Source: Liberiplasma sp046541015
GTDB taxonomy: Bacteria; Bacillota_I; Bacilli_A; Izemoplasmatales; Izemoplasmataceae
Assembly (NCBI GenBank): GCA_046541015.1
Contig: JBKHEA010000003.1
Span: 53,805-117,804, forward strand
Direction: 5' to 3'
DNA: 64,000 nucleotides
In this document: positions 8,400 through 16,638 of the stretch, one piece after another
How positions within the stretch are numbered: position 1 is the first letter of the stretch
Layout: the number at the start of each line of letters is the position of its first letter
The notes under the pieces: model-generated
The model's database searches: none
What the model saw: the letters and a program-made list of their open reading frames with translations, nothing else
What the model was told of the DNA's origin: nothing
Position numbers and translations under genes: made by a program

Positions 8400-9590
8400 T
8401 TATTTAAGGATTTCTGCAACAACACCAGCACCAACAGTACGTCCACCCTCACGAATTGAGAATTTTGTACCTTGTTCTAGTGCGATTGGATGAATAAGTT
8501 CTACATGCATTTCTACGTTGTCTCCTGGCATAACCATTTCCACACCTTGTGGTAATTCGATAACACCGGTAACATCAGTAGTACGGAAGTAGAATTGTGG
8601 ACGATAGTTTGAGAAGAATGGTGTATGACGCCCACCTTCTTCTTTACTTAATACGTAAACTTCTCCACGGAATTTTGTATGAGGTGTAACGCTTCCTGGT
8701 TTTGATAAAACTTGTCCACGTTGTACATCATCACGAGTAACACCACGTAATAACGCTCCAATGTTATCTCCAGCTTGTGCTTGATCTAACAATTTACGGA
8801 ACATTTCAACACCTGTAACAACAGTTTTTCTAGTAGGACGAATCCCAACGATTTCAACTTCTTCTTGAACTTTAACTGTACCACGGTCTACACGTCCAGT
8901 AGCAACGGTTCCACGTCCAGTGATACTAAATACGTCTTCAACTGGCATTAAGAATGGTTTGTCTGTTTCGCGTTCTGGTTCAGGGAAGTAAGAATCTACT
9001 GCTTCCATTAATTCAATAATTTTTTCTTCGTATTCTTCTTTACCTTCAAGTGCAAGTAAAGCAGAACCTTGGATAACTGGAATTTCGTCTCCTGGGAAGT
9101 CGTATTCGCTTAATAATTCACGAATTTCCATTTCAACTAATTCTAATAATTCTTCATCATCAACCATATCAACTTTGTTCATGAATACAACAAGTTTAGG
9201 CACACCTACTTGGCGGCTTAATAAGATATGTTCACGAGTTTGTGGCATAGGTCCATCTGCAGCACTAACAACTAAGATTGCTCCGTCCATTTGTGCAGCA
9301 CCTGTGATCATGTTTTTAACATAGTCAGCATGTCCTGGGCAGTCAACGTGTGCGTAGTGACGGTTTTCAGTTGAGTATTCAATGTGAGCAGAGTTAATGG
9401 TGATTCCTCTTTCTTTTTCTTCTGGTGCGTTGTCAATTGATGCATAGTCTGCAGCTGTAGTTCCACCGATTCCTCTTTTAGCAAGTGTGGTAGCAATTGC
9501 AGCAGTTAATGTAGTTTTTCCATGGTCAACATGGCCAATAGTTCCAATATTAACATGGGGTTTTGTACGTTCAAATTTTTGTTTTCCCAT
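8400..9590 (-). CDS. tuf: elongation factor Tu
   Basis: A 396-residue EF-Tu that delivers aminoacyl-tRNA to the ribosome. The G1 motif GHVDHGKT (18-25), switch I with ERGITINSAH, G3 DCPGHADY and G4 NKVD are all intact, and the C-terminal barrel motifs (FRGEVYVLSKEEGGRHTPF, then GGRTVGAGVV) are present. It is the last gene of the str operon, 81 bases after fusA. That gap also holds a possible secondary promoter. The start codon has a strong AAGGAGG site. No second tuf copy is in the window. Confidence 0.99.
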   Translation of the reverse strand: MGKQKFERTKPHVNIGTIGHVDHGKTTLTAAIATTLAKRGIGGTTAADYASIDNAPEEKERGITINSAHIEYSTENRHYAHVDCPGHADYVKNMITGAAQMDGAILVVSAADGPMPQTREHILLSRQVGVPKLVVFMNKVDMVDDEELLELVEMEIRELLSEYDFPGDEIPVIQGSALLALEGKEEYEEKIIELMEAVDSYFPEPERETDKPFLMPVEDVFSITGRGTVATGRVDRGTVKVQEEVEIVGIRPTRKTVVTGVEMFRKLLDQAQAGDNIGALLRGVTRDDVQRGQVLSKPGSVTPHTKFRGEVYVLSKEEGGRHTPFFSNYRPQFYFRTTDVTGVIELPQGVEMVMPGDNVEMHVELIHPIALEQGTKFSIREGGRTVGAGVVAEILK

Positions 9591-9629
9591 TTTAGATAAT
9601 CCTCCTTGAATTGGTATTATAACATTGTT

Positions 9630-9658
9630 ATTTTAACTTAAAATATGGTTTAATGCAA
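9630..9658 (-). promoter_or_regulatory. possible internal promoter for tuf
   Basis: In the fusA-tuf gap the minus strand has TTGCAT, a 17-base spacer and TAAAAT. A second -10-like TATAAT lies just downstream. A dedicated tuf promoter would fit the high demand for EF-Tu, but this rests on sequence pattern alone. Confidence 0.4.
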
Positions 9659-9671
9659 GTTATTAAATCAA

Positions 9672-11744
9672 TTAACCATTGCGTTTTTTAATAATTTCTT
9701 CGCTAATGGATTTTGGCGCTGGTTCGTAGTGTGAGAACGCCATTGAGTAGTTTCCACGTCCTTGAGTATTTGAGCGTAAGCTTGTTGCATAGCCAAACAT
9801 TTCAGAGAGTGGTACTTTTGCTTCTACTTGGTAAGTATTGCCTCCACGTTGTGATTGAGATTCAATTTTACCACGACGAGAGTTAATATCACCCATAACA
9901 TTTCCTAAATAATCTTCAGGAATAATTACGTCAACATCCATGATTGGTTCTAAAAGAATTGCTCTACACATATCTTTTGCTTTTTTAAGCGCCATGGATG
10001 CAGCCACTTTAAATGCCATTTCTGATGAGTCAACATCATGATATGATCCATCAAATAAGGTTGCTTTTAAATCGATAATTGGGTATCCTGCGATGATTCC
10101 GTCTTCTAAAGATTCTTCTAAACCTTTTTGAACAACTGGAATATACTCACGAGGAACTACCCCACCAACCACAGCATCTTGGAATTCAAATCCTTTACCA
10201 GGGTTTGGTTCGAATTTGATCCAAACGTGTCCGTATTGTCCACGTCCACCTGATTGACGAACGAACTTACCTTCAACATCAGCACCTGTAGTAATGGTTT
10301 CACGGTAGCTAACTTGTGGTGCCCCAACATTGGCTTCAACTTTGAATTCACGTTTCATACGATCAACTAAGATGTCTAAGTGAAGTTCACCCATACCAGC
10401 AATAATCGTTTGTCCTGTTTCTTGATCAGTATACGTTCTAAATGTTGGATCTTCCTCAGCTAATTTTGCTAATGCGTTACCCATTTTATCAGAGTCTGCT
10501 TTTGATTTTGGTTCAATCGCAACACTAATAACTGGTTCAGGGAAGTTCATTTTTTCTAAGATGATGTCGTATTTTTCTTCTGCTAATGTATCCCCAGTTG
10601 AAGTGTTTTTAAGACCGATTGCAGCTGCAATATCGCCTGCAAATACCTCGTCAATTTCTTCACGGTGATTGGCATGCATTTGTAGTAAACGACCAATACG
10701 TTCTTTATTACCTTTAGTAGTATTCATGATGTATGACCCTTTTTGTAAACTACCTGAATAGACTCTAAAGAAAGTAAGTTTTCCAACGAATGGATCGGTC
10801 ATAACTTTGAAAGCTAAAGCTGCGAATTTAGCATCATCGCTTGATGGTACACGTACTTCGCTACCGTCTTTCATTGTTCCTTTTACTTCTAATACATCTG
10901 TTGGTGCTGGTAAATAATCAATAACCGCATCAAGCATTAATTTTACCCCTTTGTTTTTAAAGGCGCTTCCACATAATACTGGGAAGAATTTAACGCTTAA
11001 TGTTGCTTCACGAAGGGTTTCCTTAATCATATCAACAGGAATCTCTTCGTCTTCTAAGTAAAGTAACATGAGCTCTTCATTAAAATCTGCTAAAGCTTCA
11101 AGTAATTCTTGTCTTTTTTCTAAAACAATATCTTGTAAGTCAGAAGGAATCTCAATTTCTTGAGCAATTTCCTCAGGCGAACCATCGAAATGGTAAGCTT
11201 TCATTTCAACTAAATCGATAATGCCATCAAAGGCATTTTCTGACCCAATTGGCCATTGAATCGCTGCGGCAGTAACACCTAAACGCGACTTTATGGTTGA
11301 TAAACTGTATGCAAAATCTGCACCAATTTTATCCATTTTATTAACGAAAACAACACGAGGAACTTTATATTCTGTCGCCTGTCTCCATACGGTTTCAGTT
11401 TGCGGCTCTACCCCTGCTTGGGCATCAAGTACCGCTACTGCTCCATCTAATACACGTAGTGAACGTGAAACTTCAACAGTGAAGTCGACGTGACCTGGTG
11501 TATCGATAATATTGACTCTATGATCTTTCCAAAACGCAGTGGTGGCAGCTGATGTGATTGTAATTCCACGTTCTTGTTCTTGTTCCATCCAGTCCATTTG
11601 TGAAGCACCATCATGTGTTTCACCGATTTTATGAATCTTCCCGGTATGAAATAAGACGCGCTCGGTTGTTGTGGTTTTACCCGCATCAATGTGTGCCATA
11701 ATTCCAATATTGCGTGTTTTTTCTAAACTAAATGCACGCGCCAT
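9672..11744 (-). CDS. fusA: elongation factor G
   Basis: A 690-residue canonical EF-G, the translocation GTPase. G1 is AHIDAGKT (17-24), switch I contains QERGITITSAA, G3 is DTPGHVDF with the catalytic His, and G4 is NKMDK. The domain IV motif VRQSGGRGQYGHVWI is intact. It lies between rpsG (15 bases upstream) and tuf in the classical str order. Comparison with the paralogue at 6128-8203 shows this copy keeps every GTPase residue, so it should be the working translocase. Confidence 0.99.
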   Translation of the reverse strand: MARAFSLEKTRNIGIMAHIDAGKTTTTERVLFHTGKIHKIGETHDGASQMDWMEQEQERGITITSAATTAFWKDHRVNIIDTPGHVDFTVEVSRSLRVLDGAVAVLDAQAGVEPQTETVWRQATEYKVPRVVFVNKMDKIGADFAYSLSTIKSRLGVTAAAIQWPIGSENAFDGIIDLVEMKAYHFDGSPEEIAQEIEIPSDLQDIVLEKRQELLEALADFNEELMLLYLEDEEIPVDMIKETLREATLSVKFFPVLCGSAFKNKGVKLMLDAVIDYLPAPTDVLEVKGTMKDGSEVRVPSSDDAKFAALAFKVMTDPFVGKLTFFRVYSGSLQKGSYIMNTTKGNKERIGRLLQMHANHREEIDEVFAGDIAAAIGLKNTSTGDTLAEEKYDIILEKMNFPEPVISVAIEPKSKADSDKMGNALAKLAEEDPTFRTYTDQETGQTIIAGMGELHLDILVDRMKREFKVEANVGAPQVSYRETITTGADVEGKFVRQSGGRGQYGHVWIKFEPNPGKGFEFQDAVVGGVVPREYIPVVQKGLEESLEDGIIAGYPIIDLKATLFDGSYHDVDSSEMAFKVAASMALKKAKDMCRAILLEPIMDVDVIIPEDYLGNVMGDINSRRGKIESQSQRGGNTYQVEAKVPLSEMFGYATSLRSNTQGRGNYSMAFSHYEPAPKSISEEIIKKRNG

Positions 11745-11759
11745 AATGAGTGCTCCTTT

Positions 11760-12230
11760 CTACCAACGGTAATGCGCAAACGCTTTGTTTGCTTCTGCCA
11801 TTCTATGCATGTCGTCACGTTTCTTAACTGAAGCGCCGACACCATTAGCTGCATCAACAATTTCTTTTGCTAAACGCTCTTCCATGGTTTTTTCATTTCT
11901 TAATCTTGAATATAATACTAACCATCTAAGTCCTAAAGTGTAACGTCTTTCATCACGTACTTCAACTGGAACTTGATAGTTTTGCCCACCAATACGACGT
12001 GATTTAACTTCGAATGTTGGCATAACATTATTTAATGCTTCTTCGAATACTTCTTGTGGTGGTTTGTTTGTCATGGTTTCAACACGATTAAATGCATTGT
12101 ATAAAATGTGTTGTGCTGTCCCCTTTTTCCCATCTTTCATGATGCTATTAATTAATTTCGTTACCAGTTTTGAGTTATAAATAGGATCTGGTAATACGTC
12201 TCTTTTTGCAATATGTCCTTTACGAGGCAT
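11760..12230 (-). CDS. rpsG: 30S ribosomal protein S7
   Basis: A 156-residue S7, the usual length. It begins MPRKGHIAKRDVLPDP and contains RRIGGQNYQVPVEVRDERR, the conserved 16S head-binding region. It nucleates assembly of the 30S head and contacts tRNA in the E site. It sits between rpsL and fusA. In enteric bacteria S7 represses this operon; no such binding site could be confirmed here. Confidence 0.98.
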   Translation of the reverse strand: MPRKGHIAKRDVLPDPIYNSKLVTKLINSIMKDGKKGTAQHILYNAFNRVETMTNKPPQEVFEEALNNVMPTFEVKSRRIGGQNYQVPVEVRDERRYTLGLRWLVLYSRLRNEKTMEERLAKEIVDAANGVGASVKKRDDMHRMAEANKAFAHYRW

Positions 12231-12286
12231 CGCTAATTCCTCCTTTCGAATAGGTAATGTTTACATTTTTTTATAAGGATAAAGTA

Positions 12287-12697
12287 CTAAGCAGTTTTTT
12301 TAGTACCGTATTTTGAACGTCCTTGTTTACGTTTGTCAACACCAGTGGTATCTCTTGTCCCACGAACGATATGGTAACGTACCCCAGGTAAGTCTTTAAC
12401 ACGACCACCACGGATAAGTACAACACTATGTTCTTGAAGTTTGTGACCAATACCAGGAATATATGCAGTTACCTCAATTCCATTTGTTAAACGGACACGA
12501 GCATATTTACGTAACGCAGAGTTAGGTTTTTTTGGTGTCATGGTTGCAACACGTGTACATACACCGCGTTTTTGTGGTGATGGGGTGTCTGTATACTCTT
12601 TTTTAAGTGAATTAAACCCAATTCCTAAATGTGGTGACTTGGTTTTTTTGATTTTAGAATGTCTTCCTTTTCTAACCAATTGATTAATTGTAGGCAT
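12287..12697 (-). CDS. rpsL: 30S ribosomal protein S12
   Basis: A 136-residue S12 starting MPTINQLVRKGR. The ATG at 12697 is chosen because GAGGAGGAACATC precedes it and homologues start there; an in-frame upstream start would add 11 unrelated residues. The decoding-site loops MTPKKPNSALRK and VKDLPGVRYH are intact, with the Lys residues whose mutation gives streptomycin resistance in other bacteria in their wild-type form. It is first gene of the str operon, read from a consensus promoter at 12809-12837 through a leader that contains a terminator-like hairpin. Confidence 0.98.
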   Translation of the reverse strand: MPTINQLVRKGRHSKIKKTKSPHLGIGFNSLKKEYTDTPSPQKRGVCTRVATMTPKKPNSALRKYARVRLTNGIEVTAYIPGIGHKLQEHSVVLIRGGRVKDLPGVRYHIVRGTRDTTGVDKRKQGRSKYGTKKTA

Positions 12698-12751
12698 GAT
12701 GTTCCTCCTCTCTTCAAATGTACAACACATCCATGTGTGCCATCTTTTTCA

Positions 12752-12779
12752 TAAAAACAAGGGTTGATAGTCTAACCCT
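12752..12779 (-). promoter_or_regulatory. terminator-like hairpin in the rpsL leader (possible attenuator)
   Basis: A 6-bp stem AGGGTT/AACCCT with an 8-base loop is followed on the minus strand by TGTTTTTAT. It begins about 23 bases after the predicted transcription start and lies upstream of the rpsL ribosome site, so it is in the 5' leader of the operon and not after rpoC. A second small hairpin (ACACAT/ATGTGT) lies between it and rpsL. Confidence 0.5.
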
Positions 12780-12808
12780 GATGTTTTTTAAATGTTTTAA
12801 GCAGTGTT

Positions 12809-12837
12809 ATTATATAACACCGGTCCAGGCGTGTCAA
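12809..12837 (-). promoter_or_regulatory. consensus sigma-A promoter of the str operon
   Basis: The minus strand has perfect TTGACA and TATAAT hexamers with a 17-base spacer. The predicted start near 12802 gives a leader of about 105 bases before rpsL. Confidence 0.85.
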
Positions 12838-12889
12838 TAGATTTATCTTATAATTTTCATTTTCTTAACAAATCTCTTGTTTAACGCAA

Positions 12890-12922
12890 GAAGTAAAGAA
12901 TAAGGGGTCAAATTGACCCCTT
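12890..12922 (-). terminator. intrinsic terminator of rpoB-rpoC
   Basis: A perfect 10-bp inverted repeat (AAGGGGTCAA/TTGACCCCTT) sits two bases past the rpoC stop codon. The minus-strand tail TTATTCTTTACTT is T-rich though interrupted, so termination strength is uncertain. Confidence 0.7.
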
Positions 12923-12924
12923 AA

Positions 12925-15900
12925 TTATGATAAGTTTTCGTCATCAATACCAGCGACTAAATCTTCGTACATACTATCATCTTCATCTTGGAAGAAGTCA
13001 TCATCATCTAAATCTCTTACACGAACAACTTGTTCGATCGGTTCATCATCTTCTTCGATTTCAGCTTTTTCATAATCGAAGGCTGTGTGTTTTAAAATTC
13101 CGGTACCAGCTGGAATTAATCCACCGATGATAACATTTTCTTTTAAGCCAACTAAGTCATCAACTTTTGCACGTATTGCGGCATCAGTTAAGACTCTTGT
13201 GGTTTCTTGGAAACTTGCTGCACTTAAGAATGATTCACTTCTTAAAGATGCACGGGTAATTCCAAGTAGGACTGGACGACCAATAGCTGGACGTTTTTTC
13301 GCTTTAATCGCTTCTAAGTTTGCAGCTTTAAATTCTTTAATCGATACTTGTGCGCCTGGAAGTAATTCTGTATCGCCTTCAATAATAATATTGAGTTTTC
13401 TCATCATTTGATGGACGATGATTTCGATATGTTTATCAGAAATTTCAACACTTTGAGCACGGTATACTTTTTGAACTTCTTTTAAGATATATTCTTGAAC
13501 GGTTTCAGCATCTGTTGCTTTTAAGAGTTGTTTTGGATCGATTGATCCTTCTGTGATTTGTTGTCCTGCAACAACTTCATCACCCTCTTTAACCAGTAAG
13601 GTAACCCCACTATTGGTTTCATAGGTATGAATATCAAAGTCACCTTTTACAGAAACTTTATAGCGTTCGTTAATTTGTTCGATATCGCTAATGGTTCCAT
13701 CAATTTCACTAATAATAGATTTCCCTTTAGGCGTTCTTGCTTCAAATAACTCTTGAATACGTGGAAGCCCTTGGGTAATATCGGCACCTGCAACACCCCC
13801 GGTATGGAAGGTACGCATGGTTAACTGTGTTCCTGGTTCACCAATGGATTGTGCTGCGATGATTCCAACACTTTCACCCACTTCAACTTGTTCCCCAGTC
13901 GCGAGGTTTTGTCCGTAACATTTTTTACAGATACCTTCTTTACCATTACAGGTTAATACCGTACGTATTTTAACTTCGTCAATTCCTGCGTTGATAATTT
14001 GTCTAGCAAGCGCTTCAGTAATATAGGTATCTTTATGAATAATGATTTCACCAGTTTCAGGATGGCTAACGGTTTGTTGACTATAGCGACCAATAAGACG
14101 GTCTAAGAGTGGTTCAATCATACGGTTATCACTATCAACGATTGCTTTAACGATAATACCTCTATCAGTGTGGCAATCTTCTTCTGTAATAACTAAATCT
14201 TGACTGACATCAACTAAACGACGGGTAAGGTACCCTGAGTCAGCGGTTTTAAGTGCCGTATCCGTAGAACCTTTACGCGCACCATGGGTTGAGATGAAAA
14301 ACTCACTCATCGTTAACCCTTCTCTAAAGGCTGCTTTAATTGGTAACTCAATGGTTTTACCTGATGGGTTAGACATTAATCCACGCATCCCAGCTAACTG
14401 GGTAAAGTTTGAGGCATTCCCACGAGCACCAGAGTCGCTCATCATGTAAATATGATTATCGTGAGGTAATTCCGCAAGGAGTCCTTTTTGAATACTATCT
14501 TTTGTTTTGGTCCAGACTTTTAAAACCAGCTCATAACGTTCGTTATCGGTTAATAAACCGAGTTCGAAGAGTTCTTGAATGTGTTCAACTTCTTTGTCTG
14601 CTGCGGTGATTTCATCTGTCTTTTTACTGTAAGGCTGAACATCAAAGGCACTTACTGTAATCCCTGCAAAGGTTGAATACTTAAATCCAAGGTTTTTCAT
14701 TTTATCAAGCATTTTACTGGTTTCATTAATTTTAAATTCAACAAATACACGTGAAATAATCATAGATAAGAATTTTTTCTTAAATGGATCAACGATTGGA
14801 CGTTTTTTAATCTCTTCAGGTATATTTAATCCACGACTGATAAAATAAATATCCGGTGTATTGTCTTCTAAGTTTTGTTGTGATGGTTCATTTAAGTAAG
14901 GGAAACTTCTTGGTAAGATTTCATTAAACGTTAGTTTACCAAAGGTTGTAACTAAGTAACTATCTTTTTGTTTTTGCGTTAATGGGGCATTCCCTAAAGA
15001 ATCGCCTCTTAAAGCAATTCGAGCATGAAGTGAAATTTCGCCATTTTCATATGCAAGCATCGCTTCATTATAGTCTCCAAAGACTTTACCTTCACCCTTA
15101 GCGCCAGCGCGTTCTAAGGTTAAATAGTAGTTTCCTAATACCATATCTTGTGATGGGGTAACTACAGGTTTCCCATCTTTAGGATTTAAAATATTGTTTG
15201 AGGCAAGCATTAAAATGCGTGCTTCAGCTTGTGCTTCTTCACTTAAAGGAACATGTACAGCCATTTGATCGCCATCAAAGTCGGCGTTAAATGCTGTTGT
15301 TACAAGTGGATGAAGACGAATTGCTTTTCCTTCAACGAGTTTAGGTTCAAATGCTTGAATCCCTAATCTATGTAAAGTAGGCGCACGGTTTAATAAGACT
15401 GGGTGTTCTTTAATAACATCTTCTAAAACGCCCCAGATTCTTGAATCTAAACGCTCAATCATAGTTTTAGCACTTTTGATGTTGGTTGAAATATCACGTT
15501 CAATAAGCTCACGTATTACAAATGGCTTGAATAATGAAATCGCCATTTCTTTAGGGAGTCCACATTGATACATTTCTAAATCTGGTCCAACAACGATAAC
15601 ACTACGACCAGAGTAATCAACACGCTTACCAAGTAAGTTTTGACGGAAACGTCCTTGTTTACCGCGTAACATATCTGATAATGATTTTAATGGACGGTTT
15701 TTCTCAACAACGACTTTACGTCCACGTTTAGAGTTATCAATTAATGCATCCACCGCTTCTTGAAGCATACGTTTTTCATTTTTCGTAATAAGGTGTGGTG
15801 CATTTTGTTCGATTTGACGTTTTAAACGATTATTACGGTTTAAAATACGACGGTATAAATCATTTAAATCCGTTGTCGCAAAGCGTCCACCATCAAGTTG

Positions 15901-16623
15901 AACCATCGGGCGTAATTCAGGTGGAATAACTGGTAAGACCTCTAATACCATCCATTCTGGTTTATTATCAGAGTGAATAAATGCTTCTAAAACTTCTAAA
16001 CGTTTGATGATTTTCTCACGTTTTTGTTTTGCGGCATTAGGAAGTTCTTTACGAAGTTTATACGCTTCTTCTTTTAAATCAATTTGTTGAAGTAAGATTT
16101 TGACCGCTTCAGCACCTGTTAAAGCTCTAAAACGACTACCATACTCCATGTATTTTTCAGTATACATCGCTTCAGATAAAATTTGTTTATATTGTAAATC
16201 TGTATCGCCTTTGTCAATAACAATGTATGAGGCTAAATAAACAACTTCTTCTAAATCTTTTGGTTTAATATCAAGTAATGTCGCAATACGTGAGGGGGTA
16301 TTTCTTAAATACCAAGTATGAACAACTGGTGCTGCAAGTTTGATGTGACCCATACGTTCACGTCTAACTTTGCTTTCTGTTATTTCAACCCCACAAACTG
16401 GACATTTTTTACCACTTTGTGAACTTCTTTTTGATTTATTATTACATGCACATTGATAATCTTTGGTTGGACCAAAGATTTCTTCACAGAATAATCCTCT
16501 GCGTTCTGGTTTTAATGTACGATAGTTAATGGTTTCGTGTTTTTCTACTTCTCCGTATGACCATGAAAGAATTTCTTCTGGTGATGCTAAACGGATTTTA
16601 TAATGTGAGAATTTTTTACTCAT
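12925..16623 (-). CDS. rpoC: DNA-directed RNA polymerase subunit beta'
   Basis: A 1232-residue beta' subunit. The N-terminal zinc ribbon has Cys58, Cys60, Cys74 and Cys77. The active-site loop NADFDGDQMA lies near residues 445-453 and holds the three magnesium-binding Asp residues. The second zinc site (CHTDRGIIV, then CNGKEGICKKCYG) and the trigger loop region with MRTFHTGGVAG are present. The C-terminus is strongly acidic (DDDDFFQDEDDSMYEDL). It follows rpoB by 15 bases and ends in a terminator. Length matches Firmicutes beta' without the large Proteobacterial insertion. Confidence 0.99.
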   Translation of the reverse strand: MSKKFSHYKIRLASPEEILSWSYGEVEKHETINYRTLKPERRGLFCEEIFGPTKDYQCACNNKSKRSSQSGKKCPVCGVEITESKVRRERMGHIKLAAPVVHTWYLRNTPSRIATLLDIKPKDLEEVVYLASYIVIDKGDTDLQYKQILSEAMYTEKYMEYGSRFRALTGAEAVKILLQQIDLKEEAYKLRKELPNAAKQKREKIIKRLEVLEAFIHSDNKPEWMVLEVLPVIPPELRPMVQLDGGRFATTDLNDLYRRILNRNNRLKRQIEQNAPHLITKNEKRMLQEAVDALIDNSKRGRKVVVEKNRPLKSLSDMLRGKQGRFRQNLLGKRVDYSGRSVIVVGPDLEMYQCGLPKEMAISLFKPFVIRELIERDISTNIKSAKTMIERLDSRIWGVLEDVIKEHPVLLNRAPTLHRLGIQAFEPKLVEGKAIRLHPLVTTAFNADFDGDQMAVHVPLSEEAQAEARILMLASNNILNPKDGKPVVTPSQDMVLGNYYLTLERAGAKGEGKVFGDYNEAMLAYENGEISLHARIALRGDSLGNAPLTQKQKDSYLVTTFGKLTFNEILPRSFPYLNEPSQQNLEDNTPDIYFISRGLNIPEEIKKRPIVDPFKKKFLSMIISRVFVEFKINETSKMLDKMKNLGFKYSTFAGITVSAFDVQPYSKKTDEITAADKEVEHIQELFELGLLTDNERYELVLKVWTKTKDSIQKGLLAELPHDNHIYMMSDSGARGNASNFTQLAGMRGLMSNPSGKTIELPIKAAFREGLTMSEFFISTHGARKGSTDTALKTADSGYLTRRLVDVSQDLVITEEDCHTDRGIIVKAIVDSDNRMIEPLLDRLIGRYSQQTVSHPETGEIIIHKDTYITEALARQIINAGIDEVKIRTVLTCNGKEGICKKCYGQNLATGEQVEVGESVGIIAAQSIGEPGTQLTMRTFHTGGVAGADITQGLPRIQELFEARTPKGKSIISEIDGTISDIEQINERYKVSVKGDFDIHTYETNSGVTLLVKEGDEVVAGQQITEGSIDPKQLLKATDAETVQEYILKEVQKVYRAQSVEISDKHIEIIVHQMMRKLNIIIEGDTELLPGAQVSIKEFKAANLEAIKAKKRPAIGRPVLLGITRASLRSESFLSAASFQETTRVLTDAAIRAKVDDLVGLKENVIIGGLIPAGTGILKHTAFDYEKAEIEEDDEPIEQVVRVRDLDDDDFFQDEDDSMYEDLVAGIDDENLS

Positions 16624-16638
16624 AAAATCACCTTACCT

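Noticed and set aside
9308..9496. minus-strand open frame in a second frame of tuf, and similar ones within fusA and rpoB
   Set aside because: They lie wholly inside highly conserved genes and have low-complexity translations.
12705..12753. 12-codon frame in the rpsL leader (MKKMAHMDVLYI) as a leader peptide
   Set aside because: No ribosome site precedes it and it overlaps hairpins; nothing supports translation.
13085..13411. 108-codon open frame on the plus strand
   Set aside because: It is antisense to the rpoC C-terminal region, has no ribosome site and no recognisable protein; rpoC is certain.
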